DNA from: SKPH01 sp051748565
GTDB taxonomy: Bacteria > Bacillota > Dethiobacteria > DTU022
Assembly: GCA_051748565.1 (NCBI GenBank)
Contig: JBNJHN010000002.1
Coordinates: 1 to 64,000, forward strand
Length of the DNA stretch: 64,000 bases
Direction: 5' to 3'
Shown: positions 54,717 to 62,177 of the stretch, one piece after another
Numbering within the stretch: the stretch's first letter is position 1
Layout: each line of letters starts with the position of its first letter
Notes under the pieces: model-generated
The model's database searches: none
What the model saw: only the letters and a program-made list of their open reading frames with translations
What the model was told of the DNA's origin: nothing
Translations under genes and position numbers: made by a program

Positions 54717-54934
54717 CTCCTAAAAGACGTGTGTTTGACGCCTGCATTATATTATACTGCATAATATTTATTCTGCCAGTTAAAAGCAGGATAAGAACTA
54801 CTCTGGTGCTATAAATTTAAATATCGTGCTAAACTTGATAAAAAAAGCGTATGTGATAAAATTACAGAGGCAAGCCTGAATAATCGAAATGAACCGGGTA
54901 TATACAACTTTGTGCAAGCATATGGAGGTTGGTT

Positions 54935-55531
54935 ATGGTTAAGAAAATACTGCTGGCAATAATCTGTATTTCTTGCCTGCTTGTTATGGCAGGCTGCGGA
55001 AACAGCGAGCCGGCCCTTGAAGTAGAAGATGGTATCTCGATCGTTGTAGTAAATAAAACAGAAAATATAATAATTTCTTATGCTGTAATGTTTGGCGAAA
55101 ACCTTGAAGAATGGGGTGAAAATTTACTTGGTGATGAAGTGATCGAGCCCGGTGAAACTTTTTCTTTTGTTATGCCTGAAGGAAACTATGACCTATCACT
55201 CCTGACATACGAGTTTTTTGTTGTACAAAGTGCCTGGTCAATCAATGATGATATACGAATAGAAGTAGGAGGAGATGGCAAAGCTCCCATTTTAGTTGAA
55301 AATAATTCGGAATTTGATATTGTACTCTTCTACATTTCTCCCAGTGCAAGCGATGATTGGGGCGAGGATTGGCTGGGTGAATTCGGCTATATACCTGCGG
55401 AGACCGGCCGCCGTTTCTTTTTTGTGCAGCCTGATGAATACGATGTCCTGGCCATCGATTCCGAGGGGGAAACAGTTTTGCAGGCGATGGGGATAGATAT
55501 AGATTCGGAAAGAAGATTAATTATCGACTAA
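54935..55531 (+). CDS. Lipoprotein with internal duplication
   Basis: About 198 residues from ATG 54935, six bases after GGAGG. A signal peptide ends in the lipobox LVMAGCG, so Cys23 should be lipidated. The mature part has two related halves: EEWGENLLG with GETFSFVMPEGNYDL, and DDWGEDWLGEFG with RRFFFVQPDEYDV. Each half could be a small beta-sandwich. No known function is recognised. Confidence 0.75.
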   Translation: MVKKILLAIICISCLLVMAGCGNSEPALEVEDGISIVVVNKTENIIISYAVMFGENLEEWGENLLGDEVIEPGETFSFVMPEGNYDLSLLTYEFFVVQSAWSINDDIRIEVGGDGKAPILVENNSEFDIVLFYISPSASDDWGEDWLGEFGYIPAETGRRFFFVQPDEYDVLAIDSEGETVLQAMGIDIDSERRLIID

Positions 55532-55584
55532 GCTTTTTGCAAACAGACAGGGCTATTTAATCCTGCGAAATATAGCTTTGTTTT

Positions 55585-56730
55585 TTAGGGATTATCAATT
55601 AGGAAATGTTTAAAGATTCGAGTCAGTTCAGCTGCTTTTTTTTCAATCAGATGCGGCCCTCTGGAGATCGATTCTTCAATAGAAAGAGGACCGTCTGCGA
55701 TTGCGAAACAGGCAGTAATACCTTGCTTATGAAAAATTTCCAGCCCGCCTTCTATAATTCCGGCCAGGGCAATTACCGGCACGTTAAATTTTTGGGCCCT
55801 TCTTGCTACTCCAACCGGTGCTTTACCGCTAGCAGACTGTGCATCCAGTTTGCCTTCACCGGTAACCAGCAGGCTGCAATGGACTAAAAAACGGTCAACA
55901 TCAAGGGTATCGAGAACCAATTCTATGCCAGGGCAGATTTCTGCATTTAAAAATGCAATCAACCCCGCTCCCAATCCACCGGCAGCACCACTGCCGGGGA
56001 TGTCGCCAATATCTTTTCCAATGGTTTTTTTAATTACTCTCCGGTAATTTTCGAGAGCCCGGTCCAGCATCTTGACCATTTCCGGAGTTGCCCCTTTTTG
56101 TGGGCCGTAAGTATACGAAGCACCTTTTGGTCCCGTAAGGGGATTGTTGACATCAGAGGCAACCTTGACTGAAACCTGCTGCAGTCGGGGGTCGAGGCCT
56201 GACATGTCGATGTGGCTTAATCGAATCAATTCTGCTCCACAGCCCTTAAGCGGCTCTCCTGAATGATCGAAAAATTCAGCGCCCAGGGCTTGTGCCATGC
56301 CGGCCCCACCATCATTGGTTGCACTGCCACCGATACCAATGATCAGATTCGAACAGCCATAATCGAGGGCAGTTTTGATCAACTCACCTGTACCGAAGGT
56401 GGATGTAACAGAAGGATCCCTCTGTGCTTCTGGTACCAGGGTCAGACCGGAAGCAGCCGCCATTTCAATTATTGCTGTTTTCTCAATATCATTAAATCCC
56501 CATTCGGCTTTTACTAACTGGCCGAGTGGTCCGGTTACTGTGGTGGTTACTACCGAAATGTTTCCTATCCCGGCCAATGATTCAACAAGGCCCTCTCCGC
56601 CGTCCGAAAGAGGCAGTAAGATTAGCTCTGAATTAGGCAGGACAGAATTTATCCCCAGGGCAATATATCGGGCTGCTTCAGATGCAGACATGCTTCCCTT
56701 GAATTTATCGGGCGCTATGACGATTCGCAC
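55585..56730 (-). CDS. Glycerate kinase type 1
   Basis: About 381 residues from GTG 56730 after AAAGGTGG; the frame continues upstream without a site. The N-terminus is RIVIAPDKFKGSMSA, then LPLSDGGEGLVE, and GIGGSATNDGGAGMAQALG, all hallmarks of the type 1 (GarK/GlxK-like) glycerate kinase fold. It phosphorylates glycerate to a phosphoglycerate feeding glycolysis. It is a single gene with no neighbours of the same pathway. Confidence 0.95.
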   Translation of the reverse strand: MRIVIAPDKFKGSMSASEAARYIALGINSVLPNSELILLPLSDGGEGLVESLAGIGNISVVTTTVTGPLGQLVKAEWGFNDIEKTAIIEMAAASGLTLVPEAQRDPSVTSTFGTGELIKTALDYGCSNLIIGIGGSATNDGGAGMAQALGAEFFDHSGEPLKGCGAELIRLSHIDMSGLDPRLQQVSVKVASDVNNPLTGPKGASYTYGPQKGATPEMVKMLDRALENYRRVIKKTIGKDIGDIPGSGAAGGLGAGLIAFLNAEICPGIELVLDTLDVDRFLVHCSLLVTGEGKLDAQSASGKAPVGVARRAQKFNVPVIALAGIIEGGLEIFHKQGITACFAIADGPLSIEESISRGPHLIEKKAAELTRIFKHFLIDNP

Positions 56731-56869
56731 CGAATAAACCACCTTTGATTGGAGTTTAACTTTTCTATAAAATTTCTTCAATAATACAGGCGATCCTGCT
56801 TGATATTGCAAAACCTCGCGCAGGCATCCATTGCAGCTCTATTTAGGTCAGCGAAGAGCCGGGATCTTG

Positions 56870-56878
56870 TGGTATAAT
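56870..56878 (+). promoter_or_regulatory. Extended -10 promoter of the selenoprotein gene
   Basis: TGG followed by TATAAT at 56870-56878 fits an extended -10 element, 44 bases upstream of the selenoprotein start. Confidence 0.6.
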
Positions 56879-56921
56879 AAGAATGGTTTTTATTTAGACT
56901 ATTCTGAAGGAGCGTTTAATA

Positions 56922-57197
56922 ATGGATAATATAAGCATTATGCCTGCAGCCAAAGAAAGAATGAAAAATTCTTCAAAAACTTATACGCTATACCTGGCCA
57001 GCCGTGGTGGCTGAGGCGGTTCATCCGTGACTCCTGCCGTGAAAGCAGGTATGCCTGTAGAAGTAAATAATTATGAGAAAAAAGAAGTGGAAGGGATACC
57101 TTTCTATATCCGGAAGGACCTTGTTAACAAGCAGTTTGAAATTAACTGGGCCGGTTTTTGGATCTTCGGACAGTTTGTAGTAACTGAACGGGAATAG
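56922..57197 (+). CDS. HesB/IscA-like selenoprotein
   Basis: This 91-residue gene runs through an in-frame UGA at 57012-57014 (codon 31). ATG 56922 follows GAAGGAG. The product starts ISIMPAAKERM and then YTLYLASRGG-Sec-GG, which aligns with the GGGC[SG]G metal-binding region of IscA/HesB proteins, the Sec replacing the first ligand Cys. The second half (FYIRKDLVNKQFEINWAG) also follows the HesB fold, but the C-terminal CGC is missing. A candidate SECIS hairpin follows. HesB-like selenoproteins are known from surveys of bacterial selenoproteomes. The role, probably in iron-sulfur or thiol chemistry, is inferred. Confidence 0.8.
57012..57049 (+). promoter_or_regulatory. Candidate bacterial SECIS of the HesB-like selenoprotein
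   Basis: After UGA (57012-57014), CCTGC (57033-57037) pairs with GCAGG (57045-57049) around a seven-base loop with G at the second position. The loop lies 23 bases from the UGA, within the usual range for SelB-dependent elements. Confidence 0.65.
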
Positions 57198-57281
57198 TCA
57201 TGATTGCGCAGGTGGTAATTCAGCCGGCCCGGTCCTTTAATAATTCAAACCCTGCTAAGATGGTCAGCAGGGTTTCATCAT

Positions 57282-57452
57282 TTATACTGTGTCCGGTACA
57301 GCCTGGAATTCATCCTTATCTGCGCCACAAACGGGGCATTTCCAGTCGTCTGGTATTTCTTCAAAGGCAGTTCCCGGCACAATGCCGTTTTCAGGGTCTC
57401 CGATCTCCGGTTCGTAAGTATAATCACAGAGTTCACATACATAACTTTGCAT
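57282..57452 (-). CDS. Rubredoxin
   Basis: A 56-residue rubredoxin, from ATG 57452 after AGGAGG. The iron site is formed by VCELCDY and KCPVCGAD, and the IPDDWKCP segment is typical. It is the probable electron donor to the flavodiiron protein and rubrerythrin in this window. Confidence 0.97.
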   Translation of the reverse strand: MQSYVCELCDYTYEPEIGDPENGIVPGTAFEEIPDDWKCPVCGADKDEFQAVPDTV

Positions 57453-57630
57453 CAAATTAATCCTCCTAAACATATTTTTACTTGTTGCAGGGATCTTTTA
57501 TAGAAATAATAGATCATAGCTAAGTTTCCGTCAAATTCTTTTAAGCAGCAGCATTTATTACATTTATTCATAGAATAATGATACACATTCTTCAGAACGG
57601 TCAGTTTGTCGGTGCAGAAAGGAAATTTTT

Positions 57631-58341
57631 ATGCGTGTTTGGGACTTACATCCGGGATATCTCTCAAGGCAAAGTCTGCTTGGCCAGCATGCAGAAATTC
57701 ATGCCCTGTTCACTATTCTTGGCTCCGGGAAAAAGGGATATTCTTTACATCCTGAAACTTTGCGCTGGAAAGGTAAATTGGGCAGATTGAAACGGGTACA
57801 CGATCTTACTGTTTTGGAAATGGAATTGCGCGGATTTAATCATGCCAGTCCTCTTGCCTTATGCAGCGATCTCAATCAAAATAAGCTTTCATTTGTAGAT
57901 CAACCGGTAGAACAGATCGCTATTCTTCATGGAAAGTATTTTCTAAGAAACCAGGCCGGCCGTATACCCCTGCCCAAAAATATATATGAACTATGGGCCC
58001 ATCACAAGTATTCGGTAATGGCCCGCGGATATGAACATTATAAAAATGTACGGTCTTTAATCAGGAACAATAACAACTGTTCTTTGGAAAAAGCCGGATC
58101 TCTGCCCGAACAAATTATTAAATTACTTTATCTGCCTGTAACTGCACCGGCTTTGGAAAATGTTGTTGATCACCTCTGGGGCTACTTAAAACGAGAGGCT
58201 TCATATGCAGAAAAAGAGCGATACCTGGGCAGGCAGACTGGCGATCTGCCAGCCCTGGTTAGCTTGTTTTTCGATCTTGCCTGCAAATATAACTGCAAAT
58301 ACCTGCAGCATTCCACCATATTCGCCGACCTTACTGAATAG
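57631..58341 (+). CDS. Pyrimidine-dimer-glycosylase-like / DUF1722-like protein
   Basis: A 236-residue protein. The first 60 residues, MRVWDLHPGYLSRQSLLGQH and GYSLHPETLRW, resemble the Pyr_excise (T4 endonuclease V-like) family, which starts near the N-terminus with similar spacing. The C-terminal part (YELWAHHKYSVMARGYEHYKNV) resembles DUF1722/YbgA. The true relation is uncertain; a DNA-repair role is an inference. ATG 57631 follows AAAGGAA. It is convergent with rubrerythrin. Confidence 0.55.
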   Translation: MRVWDLHPGYLSRQSLLGQHAEIHALFTILGSGKKGYSLHPETLRWKGKLGRLKRVHDLTVLEMELRGFNHASPLALCSDLNQNKLSFVDQPVEQIAILHGKYFLRNQAGRIPLPKNIYELWAHHKYSVMARGYEHYKNVRSLIRNNNNCSLEKAGSLPEQIIKLLYLPVTAPALENVVDHLWGYLKREASYAEKERYLGRQTGDLPALVSLFFDLACKYNCKYLQHSTIFADLTE

Positions 58342-58343
58342 CT

Positions 58344-58841
58344 TTAAAACTGTTTAAAGGCTTTTTTTGCCGTGTTACAGATTGGGCAGTTATCGGGGAT
58401 GGGATCCATACCTACCCATCCACAAACCGGGCACAAATAAACGTCCTTTTCCTCAGCATCTTTGCCCCCGGCTACGGTTGCTTTTAAATCATTGAAAATG
58501 CCTCCGTGTACTTTCTCCGCTGCATTGGCGTATTCAAATGATTGCAAAGCTTTTTTGTCCCCTTCATTTTTGGCTGCCTCTATAAATTCCGGATACATTT
58601 CCGTAAATTCATAATTCTCACCTTCGGCAGCTGCTTGCAGGTTTTCAAGGGTATCGCCTACTTTTCCGGCAATTTCGAAGTGCTTCAGGGCATGGATGGT
58701 TTCAGCCTCGGCAATTGCCTTAAAAATGCGCGCAACATTCTCAAAGCCGTCTTTTTCAGCTTTGTGGGAAAAAGCCAGGTATTTGCGGTTAGCCTGTGAT
58801 TCGCCGGCGAATGCAGCCATAAGGTTTTCTTTTGTTTTCAC
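58344..58841 (-). CDS. rbr: Rubrerythrin
   Basis: A 165-residue peroxide-scavenging diiron protein. The ferritin-like domain has FAGESQANRKYLAF, ETIHALKH and EYANAAEKVHGG; the C-terminal rubredoxin-like domain has CPVCGW and CPICNTAK. The start is GTG 58841, after AAGGAG. It protects the anaerobe against H2O2, with rubredoxin as a likely donor. Confidence 0.97.
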   Translation of the reverse strand: MKTKENLMAAFAGESQANRKYLAFSHKAEKDGFENVARIFKAIAEAETIHALKHFEIAGKVGDTLENLQAAAEGENYEFTEMYPEFIEAAKNEGDKKALQSFEYANAAEKVHGGIFNDLKATVAGGKDAEEKDVYLCPVCGWVGMDPIPDNCPICNTAKKAFKQF

Positions 58842-58944
58842 AACAAATCATCTCCTTGTTTTTTATTATTTACGCTCGTGTATAAAAATATTACTTCAAC
58901 ATTTTATTTTTAATTCCTTTTCGCAATTTTGCCCTAATCTTCTA

Positions 58945-58989
58945 TTGACATGGTTTAGCATATATCCTATAATTCTTATAGGAATTATA
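58945..58989 (+). promoter_or_regulatory. Promoter with 22-bp dyad operator of the isc-like operon
   Basis: TTGACA (58945-58950) and TATAAT (58968-58973) are 17 bases apart. The dyad TATAATTCTTATAGGAATTA-TA (58968-58989) overlaps the -10 and start site and matches its reverse complement at 20 of 22 positions. Such a site fits a repressor dimer, plausibly of the Rrf2 (IscR/CymR) family, given the downstream genes. Confidence 0.7.
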
Positions 58990-59077
58990 TTATTGTCTCA
59001 AGGCAAAGTCAAGAGTATAATAAAATAAATATTGATTATTCGGCAATTATAAATAAGAAAGTGAAAGGAATGTTACC

Positions 59078-60274
59078 ATGAAAGAAATAAATTTGGATTA
59101 TGCAGCTGCTGCACCGGTTGACAGGGTTGTCCTCGATGCAATGCTCCCTTTCTTTACAGAGTATTACGGAAACCCATCCAGTGGGCACAGATTGGCAGAA
59201 AAACCACGAAAAGCTCTTGAAGAAGCCCGCAAAAATGCAGCTCGTCTTATCGGAGCTCAACCAGGGGAGATTATATTTACTGCATCGGGTTCGGAAGCGA
59301 ATAATCTGGCTATCAAGGGAATTGCAAAGGCCGGCAAGAAAAAAGGTAATCATATTATTGCTTCTTCTATCGAACATTTTTCAGTGCTTAACCAACTTAA
59401 AACACTCCAAAAAGAAGGTTTTAACGTAACATTACTTCCTGTTGATCAGTATGGCTTTGTTAACCCGGAACAGCTGGCGGCAGAAATTAGAGATGAAACT
59501 ATACTGGTTTCTGTCCAGCTGGCCAACCCTGAAATCGGGACAATCCAGCCAATTGACCGGCTTACAGCGGTTACACGTGAAAAAGGGATCCCCTTTCATA
59601 CCGATGCCGCTGCTGCGGCAGGATGGATTCCAATTGACGTAGATAAAATTGGCGTTGACCTGTTAACCATGGCTGGAGATCAGTTTTACGGGCCCAAAGG
59701 TTCAGGAGCCCTGTACCTGCGCCGTGGCGTGCGCATCGGCCCAGTAATAGAAGGTGGTATTCAGGAAAGGGGACTGCGGGCCGGAACCGAAAATGTAGCT
59801 GCTGCTGTTGGATTAGGTGAAGCCGCAAGGCTGGCTTATGAAGCAATACCTGAACGGCCAGACACGATAGCTGCAATTCGGGACAAGCTTAAAGATAGTC
59901 TTTTTGAATCAATTCCGCAATTGCATCTGAATGGACATCCGGAGAAACGTCTTCCCCATAATTTAAATATTTCTGTTGAGTTTGTCGAAGGCGAAGCACT
60001 TTTAATGCGACTCGAAATGGCCGGTATATATGTATCGAGCGGATCTTCCTGTACTTCACAGGCTTTAAAATCTTCTCATGTTTTAACGGCCATCGGGGTG
60101 CCGCCTGAACTTGCCCAGGGATCATTACTGCTCACGCTTGGTGTGGGAAGCAATGTTGAAGATATCCCTTACATAAAAGAAAAACTGGCACAGGTTACAG
60201 AATTGTTAAGGAATATGTCGCCACTTTACCACAAATATTTAAAGGAGGGAAAAAATAATGCCCGAATACAGTGA
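59078..60274 (+). CDS. IscS/NifS-like protein lacking the PLP lysine
   Basis: A 398-residue member of the class V aminotransferase group nearest to IscS/NifS. The active-site Cys is kept (SGSSCTS, Cys325), as are EHFSV (His100) and HTDAAAA (Asp176). But the Schiff-base motif SGHK is replaced by AGDQ (Asp201, Gln202), the pyridine-contact Gln becomes Ala, and NNEIG is NPEIG. It therefore probably does not bind PLP in the normal way. A lysine-less IscS is known in Archaeoglobus fulgidus, paired with IscU. It overlaps iscU and may act as scaffold or sulfur carrier rather than desulfurase. ATG 59078 follows AAAGGAA. Confidence 0.85.
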   Translation: MKEINLDYAAAAPVDRVVLDAMLPFFTEYYGNPSSGHRLAEKPRKALEEARKNAARLIGAQPGEIIFTASGSEANNLAIKGIAKAGKKKGNHIIASSIEHFSVLNQLKTLQKEGFNVTLLPVDQYGFVNPEQLAAEIRDETILVSVQLANPEIGTIQPIDRLTAVTREKGIPFHTDAAAAAGWIPIDVDKIGVDLLTMAGDQFYGPKGSGALYLRRGVRIGPVIEGGIQERGLRAGTENVAAAVGLGEAARLAYEAIPERPDTIAAIRDKLKDSLFESIPQLHLNGHPEKRLPHNLNISVEFVEGEALLMRLEMAGIYVSSGSSCTSQALKSSHVLTAIGVPPELAQGSLLLTLGVGSNVEDIPYIKEKLAQVTELLRNMSPLYHKYLKEGKNNARIQ

Positions 60275-60653
60275 TAAAGTAATGGAACATTTTACAAATC
60301 CTCGCAATATCGGTGAGATTGATGATCCCGATGGTGTCGGAGAGGTTGGAAATCCGGTTTGTGGTGATATGATGAAATTTACGATCAAGGTCAAAGATAA
60401 CCGGATCGAGGATGTTAAATACCTCACATTTGGTTGTGGCGCGGCTATCTCTGTTTCAAGTATGGTTTCTGAAATGGCCAAGGGTAAAACTCTTGAAGAA
60501 GCTTTGAAAATCACCAACAAGCAGGTAGCAGAAGAGCTTGGCGGCTTACCCGGCAACAAGATGCACTGTTCCAACCTTGGAGCGGATGCTTTACATAAAG
60601 CGATAGAAGATTATATGGAAAAAGAGAAGATATCAACAAAAAGCGGTTCCTGA
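60258..60653 (+). CDS. iscU: IscU iron-sulfur cluster scaffold
   Basis: A 131-residue scaffold protein. The three cluster ligands are present: Cys35 in GNPVCGD, Cys60 in LTFGCGAA and Cys104 in KMHCSNLG. ATG 60258 follows AAAGGAGG and overlaps the IscS-like gene by 17 bases, implying coupled translation and physical interaction. It assembles [2Fe-2S] clusters for transfer; no IscA or chaperone genes follow. Confidence 0.95.
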   Translation: MPEYSDKVMEHFTNPRNIGEIDDPDGVGEVGNPVCGDMMKFTIKVKDNRIEDVKYLTFGCGAAISVSSMVSEMAKGKTLEEALKITNKQVAEELGGLPGNKMHCSNLGADALHKAIEDYMEKEKISTKSGS

Positions 60654-60699
60654 ATTTTTTGCAAAAATAAGATCCTGCCGTTTATAAGGAGGTTTACCA

Positions 60700-61047
60700 A
60701 TGAGCAAAGAAAATATAAAAGAAGCCCGTGCCTGCAGCTGTCCCTTTTGCGATGAGCCGATCTGTCCTGATCCTGCTGACGGAAAGTATTCATGCAAAAA
60801 TGACGGAAAGCTGAAAGTGCACCAGGTGGATTGTGTTGGCCTTTACTGTCCCGTACCGGTAATGCGGGCTAAAGAAGAGATTGATCAGCTGGAAGATGGA
60901 AACTTGATGCTACTGGTTGCCGATGATCCGGCATCAGTGGAAGATATCCCCCGCTGGGCAAAGAGGGCCGGACACCTTTTTGTCAGTATGCATCAGGTTG
61001 GTGAGGAATATCATTTCTTAATTCAGAAAGGAAAGGAGGCTTCATAA
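60700..61047 (+). CDS. TusA-like sulfur carrier with Cys-rich N-terminal extension
   Basis: A 115-residue protein. Residues 40-115 form a TusA/SirA domain with the sulfur-accepting CPxP motif DCVGLYCPVPVMRA (Cys50). Residues 1-38 are an extension with Cys12, Cys14, Cys17, Cys22 and Cys32, a pattern suited to a metal site. ATG 60700 follows AAGGAGG. It is 46 bases after iscU and one base before a DsrE-like gene, suggesting persulfide relay among them. Confidence 0.85.
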   Translation: MSKENIKEARACSCPFCDEPICPDPADGKYSCKNDGKLKVHQVDCVGLYCPVPVMRAKEEIDQLEDGNLMLLVADDPASVEDIPRWAKRAGHLFVSMHQVGEEYHFLIQKGKEAS

Positions 61048-61048
61048 A

Positions 61049-61423
61049 ATGACAGAACCTAAAAATATCCTATATGTGCAGACAAGTGGAACTGATACGC
61101 CGGAAAGGCTTTATTCCCCATTCATACTGGCCCAGACAGCAACGGCGATGGGCCTGGAAGCATCAATATATTTCCTGGGACTCGGCATGAAGGTCCTGGT
61201 AAAAGGAGAAGCGGAAAAAGTAAAGATCGGTGAGTTCCCAACCCTTAAAGAAGTCATGCAGCAAACTGCGGCCCAGGGTGTAAAACTTATAGCCTGCCAG
61301 CAGAGTATGCAGCTTTTTGGCGGTGAGATTAAACCCGAAGATCTGGTGGAAGAGGTGACGATTGCCGGGGCGGCAACTTTAAACGACCTGGCACTCGATG
61401 CTGATGCAGTGCTGACTTTCTAA
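61049..61423 (+). CDS. DsrE-family sulfur-transfer protein
   Basis: A 124-residue DsrE/F-like protein. The start of the fold is ILYVQTSGTDTPERLYSPF, and the conserved Cys83 lies in KLIACQQSMQLFG, the likely persulfide carrier. ATG 61049 lies one base after the TusA stop. The gene completes an operon of IscS-like, IscU, TusA and DsrE proteins. Confidence 0.85.
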   Translation: MTEPKNILYVQTSGTDTPERLYSPFILAQTATAMGLEASIYFLGLGMKVLVKGEAEKVKIGEFPTLKEVMQQTAAQGVKLIACQQSMQLFGGEIKPEDLVEEVTIAGAATLNDLALDADAVLTF

Positions 61424-61450
61424 AAAAATTACCATCCGGAAGGTTTTTAT

Positions 61451-61500
61451 AAAGCCCTGACGAAAGGTATTCGTCGTAACATAGCAGGACGGTAGGGAAG
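61451..61500 (+). ncRNA. Uncharacterised structured leader or tail RNA
   Basis: GACGAA (61459-61464) pairs with TTCGTC (61470-61475); outside, GCCCT (61454-61458) can pair with AGGG (61494-61497), enclosing AGCAGGACGG. The block lies just ahead of a strong terminator. It does not match a riboswitch class that I can name; it may be an operon-end structure or a leader of the next gene. Confidence 0.35.
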
Positions 61501-61511
61501 CAAAATATTTG

Positions 61512-61536
61512 CCGGCCGCAAGGCCGGTTTATTTTT
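61512..61536 (+). terminator. Terminator with GCAA tetraloop after the DsrE-like gene
   Basis: CCGGCC (61512-61517) and GGCCGG (61522-61527) close a GCAA tetraloop, followed by TTTATTTTT. It ends the isc-like operon. Confidence 0.9.
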
Positions 61537-61631
61537 GCCCTTTATTAATGTTGGCGGGTTATTATTTTCCGGCAGTACTTGAGTGCTTATCTCCCGGGAA
61601 TACAAAATGAGCTCACAGAGGAGGGTTTCTG

Positions 61632-62090
61632 TTGTCTGAAGAAAATAAACTGACCGAAAAAGAAATTTTTGAACTGTTGCTGGATGAACCTGTCGGGCAT
61701 CTCGGATTGACTAAAGAAAAACAGCCCTACATTGTTCCCCTGAATTACCTTTATAGCAATGGCGCTGTCTATTTTCACTGTGCCCTGGAAGGACGGAAAA
61801 TAGATTACATAAGGATAAACCCAAAAGCCTGCTTCCAGGTAGGCCGCTACGATGGGTTAATCGACTCAGACCTTCCCTGTGCTCATAATTACCATTACAA
61901 AAGTATAATCGTCGAAGGTATAATTGAAGAGGTGTCCGATCAGAAGGCAAAAGAAGCTGTATTGCGTGGCCTTGTCGCTAAGTATGCCGACCCTGTAATC
62001 GCAGAAAAACCAATTTCCGAAAAGCGGATAGAAACAGTTGCAGTATATCGCCTGATTCCCGATAAAATTTCCGGCAGAAAAAATTCATAA
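61632..62090 (+). CDS. Pyridoxamine-5'-phosphate-oxidase-fold protein (NimA-like)
   Basis: A 152-residue split-barrel flavin-binding protein. The phrase GHLGLTKEKQPYIVPLNYLYSNGAVYFHCALEGRK splits into the usual NimA/FMN-binding motifs; EGRKIDYIRINPKACFQV continues the domain. The start is TTG 61632 after GAGGAGGG. Related proteins include nitroimidazole-resistance reductases, but the substrate here is unknown. Confidence 0.85.
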   Translation: MSEENKLTEKEIFELLLDEPVGHLGLTKEKQPYIVPLNYLYSNGAVYFHCALEGRKIDYIRINPKACFQVGRYDGLIDSDLPCAHNYHYKSIIVEGIIEEVSDQKAKEAVLRGLVAKYADPVIAEKPISEKRIETVAVYRLIPDKISGRKNS

Positions 62091-62177
62091 GGGATCATTG
62101 CAAAAGGATTATCAATTAAGGGTGACGAATATACAACTATGCTGACTATTTAGTAAGCTGAAACGGAGGCAATAATA

